A DNA stretch of 64,000 nucleotides from positions 1,425,001-1,489,000 of the forward strand of contig CP011489.1 in the NCBI GenBank assembly GCA_001023575.1. The letters are read 5' to 3'. This DNA is from Actinobacteria bacterium IMCC26256. Its GTDB lineage: Bacteria > Actinomycetota > Acidimicrobiia > IMCC26256. The position numbers and the translations under genes are program-made. Positions 56,006 through 62,645 of this stretch are shown here, piece by piece (the stretch's first letter is position 1; every line of letters begins with the position of its first letter). Below the pieces are notes generated by a model. That model searched no databases. It had not been told where the DNA came from and saw nothing but the letters and a program-made list of their open reading frames with translations.

Positions 56006-56497
56006 ATGCAGTTACTAAAGAAAGAGGCCTTCGGGCGTGGAATCCTTGTAGGTACCGGGATTCTCATACCGCTAGCAGCCTTGGTGCTGATACTTGAGCG
56101 TGCTGGAGTGGAGCCAGATTCACTCGGTGTATGGGTATTTCTTGTCGCAATTATTGCCTTCGCCGCTGCCGGTTTCGTCTCGGCAAAGGAGTCCAAAGGC
56201 GCGCCGTTGAGTAACGGATTAGTAGCCGGGGCAGGATCTTTTGTCCTCTGGTCGCTCCTATATGCATGTATCTGGGTCGTGAGAAAAGCCATTGGAACCT
56301 CAACAGGCGAGCACTCCGGCGGCGAGGTCGCCCTCTCTTTTCTGGCTTACCTAATAGTTGCTGGCGCCTGCGGTTTACTTGGCGCAGCGATAGGTGCGAA
56401 GATGCGGGCTCGCGATAGCAAGACGGCCGGGCGGCCGCGTGCGGACCTAGATCCGACCGAGGAACGTCCGGACTCCATAGAGCAAGGTGCTGGGTAA
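56006..56497 (+). CDS. Four-helix membrane protein overlapping rnpB
   Basis: The protein has 163 aa from ATG 56006, preferred over ATG 55889 because TACCGT ends 6 nt upstream of it and the membrane part starts soon after. Four hydrophobic segments can be seen (GILIPLAALVLIL, WVFLVAIIAFAAAGFV, LVLWSLLYACIWVV-like and LSFLAYLIVAGACGLLGAAIG). The last 26 codons run into the 5' end of rnpB, encoding a hydrophilic tail. The function is unknown; it resembles small TIGR04086-like membrane proteins only loosely. Confidence 0.68.
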   Translation: MQLLKKEAFGRGILVGTGILIPLAALVLILERAGVEPDSLGVWVFLVAIIAFAAAGFVSAKESKGAPLSNGLVAGAGSFVLWSLLYACIWVVRKAIGTSTGEHSGGEVALSFLAYLIVAGACGLLGAAIGAKMRARDSKTAGRPRADLDPTEERPDSIEQGAG

Positions 56498-56798
56498 CAC
56501 CCAGTCGGGGGAACCCGCAGGAAAGTGCCACAGAGATTAAACCGCCGATGACGGGGGCAACCTCGAACAGGTAAGGGTGCAACGGTGCGGTAAGAGCGCA
56601 CCAGCGCTCGGGGTGACCCGAGCGGCTAGGCAAACCCCACCGGGAGCAAGGTCATACAGGGAGAGGGCTGCTCGCCCGACGAACTTTGGTTCATAATCCC
56701 GGGTAGACCGCAAGAGTTGGCTGGTAACAGTCAGCCGAGATGGATGGTCGCCCCAGGCGTGCAAACGCTTGGACAGAATCCGGCGTACAGGCCGTCTT
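56420..56798 (+). ncRNA. rnpB: RNase P RNA (bacterial type A)
   Basis: The 379-nt RNA is the catalytic subunit of RNase P, which trims tRNA 5' ends. P1 is a perfect 9-bp pairing of AAGACGGCC (56420-56428) with GGCCGTCTT (56790-56798). Conserved blocks include GAGGAACGTCCGGACTCCAT, GTGCCACAGAGA with AAACCGCCGATG, TAAGGGTGCAACGGTGCGGT, AAACCCCACCGGGAGCAAGG and ACAGAATCCGGCGTACAGGCC. It is the most secure RNA gene in the window. Its first 78 nt are shared with the end of the membrane-protein gene. Confidence 0.96.
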
Positions 56799-56916
56799 GC
56801 TATCGCGAACCCTCGACGGGGTTGTAGATGCTGGGTTTTGAGTCTACTCAACCTGAGAAGTCGTCCTACCCCGACCGGCCTTGAGACGGAGATCCAGCCA
56901 ACTCCCGCGTTGAGGG

Positions 56917-57354
56917 CTACTGGACGTTTAGTCGCGTGTGCGGGAGTCCAACTTTCTGTCCGTTTGTCAGGCACCACATCGTGTAAGAACCCGAGGTCAC
57001 GGAGATGGTCAGCGACTTGGTGCCGCCGTTGAAGGCCGGAATCTGGCCGACCACTTCGCCTGACGGCGCGTCGACCTCAAGGCCGTATGCCGCACCGGTG
57101 TCATTGGTGAAGGCAATGGTGACGTTTCCGGGCTTAGCGGTAAAGACTTCCGTAGATGTTGGCGGGGTGGACGAGGCGACGAGTGCGACGCGCTGGGTGT
57201 TGCTCCTCGAGTGGGTCGTGCTCGTTGTGCTCCCTGTGCTGGCACTCGAGCATCCTCCTGCAATCAGCAGAGCCGTTACTGCGGCGACAGCGGCGCCGAA
57301 TCGGACCGACCGTGGTTGCGTAGCCCTGAGGGATGGTGTTGAGTGTCTGAACAC
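56917..57354 (-). CDS. Cupredoxin-like lipoprotein with incomplete copper site
   Basis: The protein has 145 aa from GTG 57354, placed 7 nt after a TAGCGT box; an ATG at 57420 would put 22 extra residues before the signal peptide. A lipoprotein signal ends in LLIAGGCSS with Cys35. A Ser/Thr-rich linker and a plastocyanin-like beta sandwich follow (PGNVTIAFTNDTGAAYGLEV, SGSYTMWCLTNGQ). The ligand Cys (YTMWC) is present, but the usual His after it reads N-G-Q and the Met is absent, so type 1 copper binding is doubtful. It lies downstream of rnpB in reverse orientation. Confidence 0.65.
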   Translation of the reverse strand: MFRHSTPSLRATQPRSVRFGAAVAAVTALLIAGGCSSASTGSTTSTTHSRSNTQRVALVASSTPPTSTEVFTAKPGNVTIAFTNDTGAAYGLEVDAPSGEVVGQIPAFNGGTKSLTISVTSGSYTMWCLTNGQKVGLPHTRLNVQ

Positions 57355-57575
57355 GTACCGAACGCTACAGGACGCTGAACTCCCCTCTCCGGATTTGGCC
57401 AGAACGAAGGCCCAAGTCATAGACCTCGGTCTTCTTTCGTCGAGCTGCCGAGTGCTCCGCCACCGTCAGACGGAGGCTTCACTCCCTCCCCTTAGACTGC
57501 GCTAAGGACCATTCTGGGGCCCGTAACATCAAGTTTCAATGCGAAACAGCGCGAACTAGCGAGGCTGTCGCGGGG

Positions 57576-57612
57576 TTGACCCACTGCCCAATATGACTAT
57601 AATTATGGTCAT
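57576..57612 (+). promoter_or_regulatory. Leaderless promoter with palindromic operator of the toxin-antitoxin operon
   Basis: TTGACC (57576-57581) and TATAAT (57598-57603) are 16 nt apart, predicting transcription start at 57610-57611, the A of ATG 57611. ATGACTATAATTATGGTCAT (57593-57612) is a palindrome with 18 of 20 symmetric positions enclosing the -10, a likely antitoxin operator. Confidence 0.72.
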
Positions 57613-57886
57613 GTCTGATTCCACGTTGCCGCTCGCCGAAATCAAGAAGCGTCTGTCGGAGATAATTGACGGTGTTGAGACGCACCATGATCGCGTAGTG
57701 CTCACACGCAATGGCCGGCCGGCCGCGGTAATTCTCTCACCAGATGATCTGGAGTCGCTCGAAGAGACGGTGGAGATACTCTCGAATCCGGTAGCGGTGC
57801 GCGCTATCCGTAAAGCCGAGACGGAGATTGACAAAGGCAAATCGTTTAACGCTGAGGATCTCCGGGCCAAGTACCTCAAACGATGA
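57611..57886 (+). CDS. Antitoxin, Phd/YefM family
   Basis: The protein has 91 aa from ATG 57611, set by the promoter; two upstream in-frame ATG codons lie inside the operator and would be upstream of the predicted transcript start. The N-terminal half (LPLAEIKKRLSEIIDGVETHHDRVVLTRNGRPAAVILSPDDL, landmarks only) is the Phd/YefM DNA-binding fold. The C-terminal half is a charged helix that should wrap the toxin. It overlaps the toxin gene by 4 nt and is expected to autoregulate the operon. Confidence 0.88.
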   Translation: MSDSTLPLAEIKKRLSEIIDGVETHHDRVVLTRNGRPAAVILSPDDLESLEETVEILSNPVAVRAIRKAETEIDKGKSFNAEDLRAKYLKR

Positions 57887-58149
57887 CGTGGGATCTTCGG
57901 GTGGCTGCCTCTGCTGCACGATCGCTTTCTCGGTTGCCAGAAGGTGTCGCGGCTGCGATTGTTGAGTTCATGACCGGGCCGTTGTGCGCAGAACCTGTTC
58001 GGGTCGGTAAACCGTTACAACGCGAACTTGCTGGGTATCGATCCGCTCGACGAGGTGCTTACCGCATCGTCTACCGCCTCGACGAGGATGCTCACGTGGT
58101 TCGCGTCCTTCGAATCGAACACCGATCCGACGTTTATCGTGCGCGCTGA
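57883..58149 (+). CDS. Toxin, RelE/ParE family
   Basis: The protein has 88 aa. WDLRVAASAARSLSRLPEGVAAAIVEFM and KPLQRELAGYRSARRGAYRIVYRLD are typical of RelE/YoeB-type toxins, with the conserved Arg-rich strand and YRIVYR. It is likely a ribosome-dependent mRNA interferase neutralised by the adjacent antitoxin. Start overlaps the antitoxin stop (ATGA), coupling their translation. The pair sits in the GC-richer patch after rnpB. Confidence 0.9.
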   Translation: MTWDLRVAASAARSLSRLPEGVAAAIVEFMTGPLCAEPVRVGKPLQRELAGYRSARRGAYRIVYRLDEDAHVVRVLRIEHRSDVYRAR

Positions 58150-58224
58150 TGGGCCCATGGAGACTCGCTTGTCACTTCAGCAGTACCTCTCGAATGAAAT
58201 CCGCTTCAAGATCTAGGCACTGAC

Positions 58225-59253
58225 TTAGTGCGTATGCCGATGATGAATGTCGGGCAGATGTTCGTGCTCGTGACTGAAACTTAAATGTCGGTGTCCTCCG
58301 CCATCTAGCACCTCGATGACATCAGCGCGATGGTGAATGTCGTCGGCTTGAATCGGATGCACGTGCTCTATTCCCCCATGCATGTGTTCATGGCCGTGTT
58401 TCGCCGTCGTTACCACCACGACACCAGCCAACGTAACCACAAAAGCGATCGCAATGCGTGTAGTGGGTTGCTCACCCACGAGTGGCCATGCAGCGAGCGC
58501 TCCGATGAACGGCGCGAGTGCGAATATCACTTGGCCGCGCGCTGCACCAACTAAGCGCGCACCAGATATCCACAACGTGATCGAGACTCCGTAGCCAATA
58601 GAGCCGATCAACAATACGACGATGATCGTTTTAAGACTCGGGGCGTTTTCAAACAGCAGGCCAATCGCCAAGTTGGCCGTACCAGCGAAGAGTCCTTTCG
58701 CGAACGTCACCGAGACGGGACTATACGCATCAAGGCTTGCGGTAATAGCGTTGTCGACACCCCAACACACGCATGCCGCTATAACGAATAGCGCACCGAT
58801 CTCGATACCCGCTCCTGCTATCCCGGTCAATACGAGGCCACCCGCGCACACAATCGAGATCCCGATCCAGGCACGACGACCGATCTGTTCGCGGAGGAAA
58901 AGCCCTCCCACGCATGCTGTTGCTATCAACTCGAAATTCAGGAGCAACGAGACTGTGGATGCCGAGGTTCGTTCCAACCCCATCATCAGTAAGACCGGAG
59001 CGATACCACCACCTACCAGAACGGTAAAGAAAAGGAGGGTTCTTTGCTTTCGGGTCGTCGTGCGGCGTTGCTCACGAGCGCGCAGTGGCGCAACCGCTAT
59101 CGCAGCCCCGAGATACAAGAGTCCGGCAAGAATGAAGGGCCCGGCATTATCAACGAGGAGCTTCGTCGTTGGCGTCGCTAAACCAAAACAGACTGCAGCG
59201 AACCCGCAGAACAACCAGCCCTGACGAGCATTCACGGAGACTCGATTGATCAC
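58225..59253 (-). CDS. EamA/DMT-family transporter with His-rich cytoplasmic tail
   Basis: The protein has 342 aa with about ten membrane segments in two EamA repeats (FATPTTKLLVDNAGPF-like first half; AYSPVSVTFAKGLFAG second half). The last 58 residues contain 17 His (for example KHGHEHMHGG and SHEHEHLPDIHHRHTH), a feature of Ni, Co or Zn binding proteins. Export of a metal or metal chelate is inferred. DMT relatives carry metabolites. It is a single gene in the GC-richer patch. Confidence 0.85.
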   Translation of the reverse strand: MINRVSVNARQGWLFCGFAAVCFGLATPTTKLLVDNAGPFILAGLLYLGAAIAVAPLRAREQRRTTTRKQRTLLFFTVLVGGGIAPVLLMMGLERTSASTVSLLLNFELIATACVGGLFLREQIGRRAWIGISIVCAGGLVLTGIAGAGIEIGALFVIAACVCWGVDNAITASLDAYSPVSVTFAKGLFAGTANLAIGLLFENAPSLKTIIVVLLIGSIGYGVSITLWISGARLVGAARGQVIFALAPFIGALAAWPLVGEQPTTRIAIAFVVTLAGVVVVTTAKHGHEHMHGGIEHVHPIQADDIHHRADVIEVLDGGGHRHLSFSHEHEHLPDIHHRHTH

Positions 59254-59322
59254 AGACTCTTTACCTTAGCGGTTGCCACAATGCATCCCAATGTGCCGCA
59301 GAAGGTCTGCGTTTGCTCCTCA

Positions 59323-59532
59323 TTAGGGCCGCTCAGTCATCTCCTCTTGCATTTCATCGTCAAGCTCGAACTCAGTGTCATCGTCGCTGTCATCGTCGGT
59401 GTCACCATTCGCTGTCGTGTCACCATCGTTCGATACTGGCGCACCACAACCCTGACAGAAGTCGGTTCCAAAAAGAGTCTCTCCACATACTTCGCACATC
59501 ATCTCTCCGCCCTCTCTACGGCCGCTACTCAT
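59323..59532 (-). CDS. Small zinc-ribbon protein with acidic tail
   Basis: The protein has 69 aa. C13-x2-C16 and C26-x2-C29 form a zinc ribbon (CEVCGETLFGTDFCQGCG). The remainder is a strongly acidic tail with DDDSDDD and DDEMQEEM. AGGGGG lies a few bases before the ATG, supporting translation. The function is unknown. Confidence 0.68.
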   Translation of the reverse strand: MSSGRREGGEMMCEVCGETLFGTDFCQGCGAPVSNDGDTTANGDTDDDSDDDTEFELDDEMQEEMTERP

Positions 59533-59710
59533 TCCTACCCCCTGCCCTCGAGTGATCCTTAAATAAAAGCTGATGGTTCAATCCAACGCGCGAATTGCCT
59601 TACCTGTTGAAGATTAATGAGCAGGTAGGACATGGTAAAGGGGTAGCAGTCTCACCAACCTGCTAGACCTCACCAGATACTTAGATAACAAAACAAATAG
59701 GGCAGGTTTC

Positions 59711-60472
59711 ATGACCATTAAGTGCATCACCGCGAATCTCCAGGGCGGTCAAGATGATTGGCTCAGAGAGCTCGCCTCCGAAAAGATCGACATCGCGTTC
59801 TTACAGGAGGCACCTCATGAACTCCCGAAAGAATTTGCTGATGCGTATGACATCTGTAAGTACAACGAGACTGCTGCCCACCCGGCATATCGCTGCCGAA
59901 CACTCATTGCAGTCCGCAGAGAGACGCGTCTCCGCCCAATTCCCCTCGAGGTGCCGACCGCTACTTACCACCGCTCTTATGTTGCAGGAGCTCGGGTTGA
60001 CCTTCCTGAAATCGGCGAGACCATCTTGCTCAGCATCCACGCAAGCCCACGGGAGATACCGGAAGACTCGCCCTACCGAGAAGACTGGAGTGGCAAATCC
60101 CCAACAGATCGTCCGATTGCTAAGGGCGTGCTCTGGGACTCCGATTATGTGCTTGAGACGATTCGAAGCGTAAAGGACTCAAACAAGGATCGGATAATCG
60201 TTGCAGGCGATTTCAACGAAGCTCGCGGCCCGAACTTGCTTAATCCTGAATGGGAGATTTGGGGAACCCAATATTTTGAGAACGCAGAGTCCGAGCTTGG
60301 GCTATTCGACGTCACATGGAGCGAGTGGAGCAAGGAGGTCCCAACCCATGGTGACGCTCAACTCGATCACATCCTCGCAACTGAAGATCTACGTAGCCAC
60401 CTTTTGAATTCAACAGTTCAGGAACATGCGAATAAAAGCGACCACGATCCCATTACTTGGTCAATTACCTAA
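59711..60472 (+). CDS. Endonuclease/exonuclease/phosphatase family protein
   Basis: The protein has 253 aa and all main EEP motifs: TANLQGG (Asn), FLQEAP (Glu), SIHASP (His), VAGDFNEA (Asp, Asn), LDHILAT (Asp, His) and SDHDPI (catalytic His). It is a Mg-dependent phosphodiesterase acting on DNA, RNA, or phospholipid headgroups. No signal peptide is visible. It converges with the beta-repeat gene; 75 nt separate them. Confidence 0.85.
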   Translation: MTIKCITANLQGGQDDWLRELASEKIDIAFLQEAPHELPKEFADAYDICKYNETAAHPAYRCRTLIAVRRETRLRPIPLEVPTATYHRSYVAGARVDLPEIGETILLSIHASPREIPEDSPYREDWSGKSPTDRPIAKGVLWDSDYVLETIRSVKDSNKDRIIVAGDFNEARGPNLLNPEWEIWGTQYFENAESELGLFDVTWSEWSKEVPTHGDAQLDHILATEDLRSHLLNSTVQEHANKSDHDPITWSIT

Positions 60473-60547
60473 CCCTGCAGCAGAATTTCAGTGATTCCTT
60501 AAACGGCCAGGCGACGGAAAGCCTCTATCCCTCCGGCGCCTAGTGGG

Positions 60548-61114
60548 CTACCACTCCTCGAGACTGGCCTCGTAAAGTCTGTCATCTAAGGATTCGATCG
60601 GAGAATCCCATCGATCGAGAGAAATTTTTCCATCCTCGTGTATCCATGACCTGCGTCCGTTTGGAGAATCAACACTCACGGTCCCGTCTACGCACATCCA
60701 TGCTTCGGTCCCGTAGGAGTCGCGAATACTCTCGTATGCGTTGCCGGCAATCCAGACTCGGCGTCCGTCTCCAAAGTCGATAGTCGTCGTGCCGTCCTCA
60801 CCTACCCGTGCGATGCGTCCATCTGGGAACTCAACACTTGTAGCGGAGCTATCCGTCGTCTTCAGCGTCGCCCTAGGACTGAAAAAAACAAGGCTCGTCT
60901 CGCCTCCATTGACCGTCGTTTTCCTACCATCCGGGAAGTTGACCGTGGTTGTGCCGTCCTTAGCGATACCAGCTCGGCGTCCATCTGGGAACTCAACGGC
61001 GGTAGTGCCGTCTGAGCGGATCGAGACGCGCGGCCCGTTTGGGAACTCAACTCTTATCAAGCCACCCTTTTGTATGGTGATCGAGCCCCCCTTTGGTAAC
61101 GAAACTTTCGCCAC
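60548..61114 (-). CDS. 18-residue beta-repeat protein (Tcp10/CPAP G-box-like)
   Basis: The protein has 188 aa from GTG 61114, with AAGGAGG 5 nt upstream, a near-perfect ribosome site. Repeats of the form VEFPDGRRxxIxxDGTTT start at residues 22, 40, 58, 76, 94, 112, 130, 148 and 166, an exact 18-residue period, with some units degenerate (76 and 130). The alternating VEF, NGR/DGR and DGT turns resemble the single-layer beta sheet of the G-box (Tcp10_C) of centriole protein CPAP. No signal peptide is present. The function is unknown; a scaffold or binding surface is possible. Confidence 0.8.
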   Translation of the reverse strand: MAKVSLPKGGSITIQKGGLIRVEFPNGPRVSIRSDGTTAVEFPDGRRAGIAKDGTTTVNFPDGRKTTVNGGETSLVFFSPRATLKTTDSSATSVEFPDGRIARVGEDGTTTIDFGDGRRVWIAGNAYESIRDSYGTEAWMCVDGTVSVDSPNGRRSWIHEDGKISLDRWDSPIESLDDRLYEASLEEW

Positions 61115-61343
61115 GAAAACCTCCTTCCGAGTGAGCGCTATAAATGTCTCAGCAGAGCAGTACTAGTGGAGGGGTGGGACAACGTGAATAGTGGCAGCGC
61201 AATCGAGAGCTCTTTCGGGGTACCTCGCCTAGTCATGGAGCCAGGCATGATGCCCACGGAGGAGATCAAACTCTCGATCAATCAAAGACAATCTTTCGAA
61301 CCAGGAAGAAATCTCTTGTAGTTGTCACACCCCTGTATTAGAG

Positions 61344-61359
61344 TCGAACATATGTTCGA
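61344..61359 (+). promoter_or_regulatory. LexA (SOS) box overlapping start codon of second HNH gene
   Basis: TCGAACATATGTTCGA, identical to 870-885, is a perfect LexA palindrome and contains the ATG at 61352. TTGTAG (61316-61321), 17 nt and TAGAGT (61339-61344) form the promoter, with the -10 7 nt before the ATG. Confidence 0.87.
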
Positions 61360-62608
61360 TAAACTTAAAAACGCAGTCACCCACTTGCGAGAGGTCTCCT
61401 CACGTATTGAAATCGATGTAGTCGCCGGTAAGGACGCGGCCGAGCTCGTTGGTATCGCCGATGAGATTCGCAGAGCCGGCGATTCGCTGCGCACTGTGGC
61501 TGTTGGACAGGTAGAGCGTACGAATAGTTGGAGAGGTGAGGGCGCGAAGAGCATCACCGAGTGGCTCGCTATTGAGACAGATTGCCCGCAGTACGAAGCC
61601 CAAGCAGTAGTACTTCTCGCCGCCCAACTCCAGCACCTGCCTGTTACCCAAGCAGCACTGCGCTCCGGGGTGCTCTCCAATGCTCAGGCTGTCGAGGTAG
61701 CACGCGGTGCGATCGTCGCGCCGAATACTGAGACACAGCTCTTAAACCTCGCAAAACACGTGACAGTGCGCGATCTACGCGACGCAACCTCGCGTGTCGT
61801 AGCCGGTGCAACCGATGAGGCAGAGCGCCACCGTCAGGTCCATAAGAGTCGCTACTTCAGGTCCTGGACAGATTTCGATGGCTCATTCAACGTAAGAGGT
61901 CGAATGACTGCTGCTAACGGCGCTCTCGTAATGGCAGCACTCAAACCAATACAGGACGAGATTTTCAAGGTGGCGCGTAAGAGTGGTGTGCATGAACGAC
62001 CAGAGGCTTACGCTGCTGACGCACTCATGGTGCTCTGTGAGAAGGCGAGCACGAAGCACTCGAGCGAGAGTGGCGGGAAAGCGACTCGACCTAACGCCGT
62101 GATGAATATTCGCATCGACATAGATGCCCTCAAGCGTGGGCGCACGGTAGGTGGCGAGGTATGTGAGATCGCAGGCGTTGGTCCGATACCAGTCGCGACT
62201 GCGACAGCGTATTTAGGAGAAGCATTCTTAAAGCTCCTCATTCTCGATGGCACGGAGATAAAGACAATCGCTCACATGGGGCGCGCATTACCAGCAAAAC
62301 TGCGCACCGCCATCGAGGAGCGAGACCGTCTCTGCCAAGTACCAACATGCGACGTCACGCTTGGCCTGGAGATAGACCACATCGTGCCCTTCGCTGAGGG
62401 TGGGCCAACCACTTTTGAGAACCTTGTACGCCTCTGCAAACGTCATCACCTCCAAAAAACACATGACGGGTACAGACTCCTAGAACGGGTACCCGGAGCA
62501 AGTAGCGGAGTGGGTGAACTCGCCTCAGAACCACGGTGGGAATGGCGACCACCGAGATGCAACGATCCTGCACCAGACCGAGATATTGACCTAAGTGATA
62601 CAGGTTGA
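61352..62608 (+). CDS. DUF222 / HNH endonuclease, 13E12 repeat family (copy 2)
   Basis: The protein has 418 aa from ATG 61352; the frame opens 10 codons earlier but those lie upstream of the predicted transcript start. It is paralogous to the gene at 878-2053, with an added stretch near residue 230 (STKHSSESGGK) and a different C-terminal tail. HNH elements are C328-x4-C333, DH, and C362-x2-H365. A perfect LexA box overlies the start codon, so the gene should be induced by DNA damage. Confidence 0.9.
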   Translation: MFDKLKNAVTHLREVSSRIEIDVVAGKDAAELVGIADEIRRAGDSLRTVAVGQVERTNSWRGEGAKSITEWLAIETDCPQYEAQAVVLLAAQLQHLPVTQAALRSGVLSNAQAVEVARGAIVAPNTETQLLNLAKHVTVRDLRDATSRVVAGATDEAERHRQVHKSRYFRSWTDFDGSFNVRGRMTAANGALVMAALKPIQDEIFKVARKSGVHERPEAYAADALMVLCEKASTKHSSESGGKATRPNAVMNIRIDIDALKRGRTVGGEVCEIAGVGPIPVATATAYLGEAFLKLLILDGTEIKTIAHMGRALPAKLRTAIEERDRLCQVPTCDVTLGLEIDHIVPFAEGGPTTFENLVRLCKRHHLQKTHDGYRLLERVPGASSGVGELASEPRWEWRPPRCNDPAPDRDIDLSDTG

Positions 62609-62645
62609 GAGCGCTCGGGACTTTTACTCCTAGTCTGTAATACAC

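Noticed and set aside
56680-56693. SOS-like CGAACTTTGGTTCA
   Set aside because: It lies inside conserved rnpB sequence, its right arm lacks the final G and no start codon is near; it is explained by RNA structure.
57005-57505. 166-aa open frame on the plus strand opposite the cupredoxin-like gene
   Set aside because: The minus strand has a clear lipobox signal peptide and cupredoxin-like pattern; the plus frame has neither domain nor ribosome site.
59281-59562. 93-aa plus-strand frame opposite the small zinc-ribbon gene
   Set aside because: The minus strand has four ordered Cys and a good ribosome site; the plus frame has no such support.
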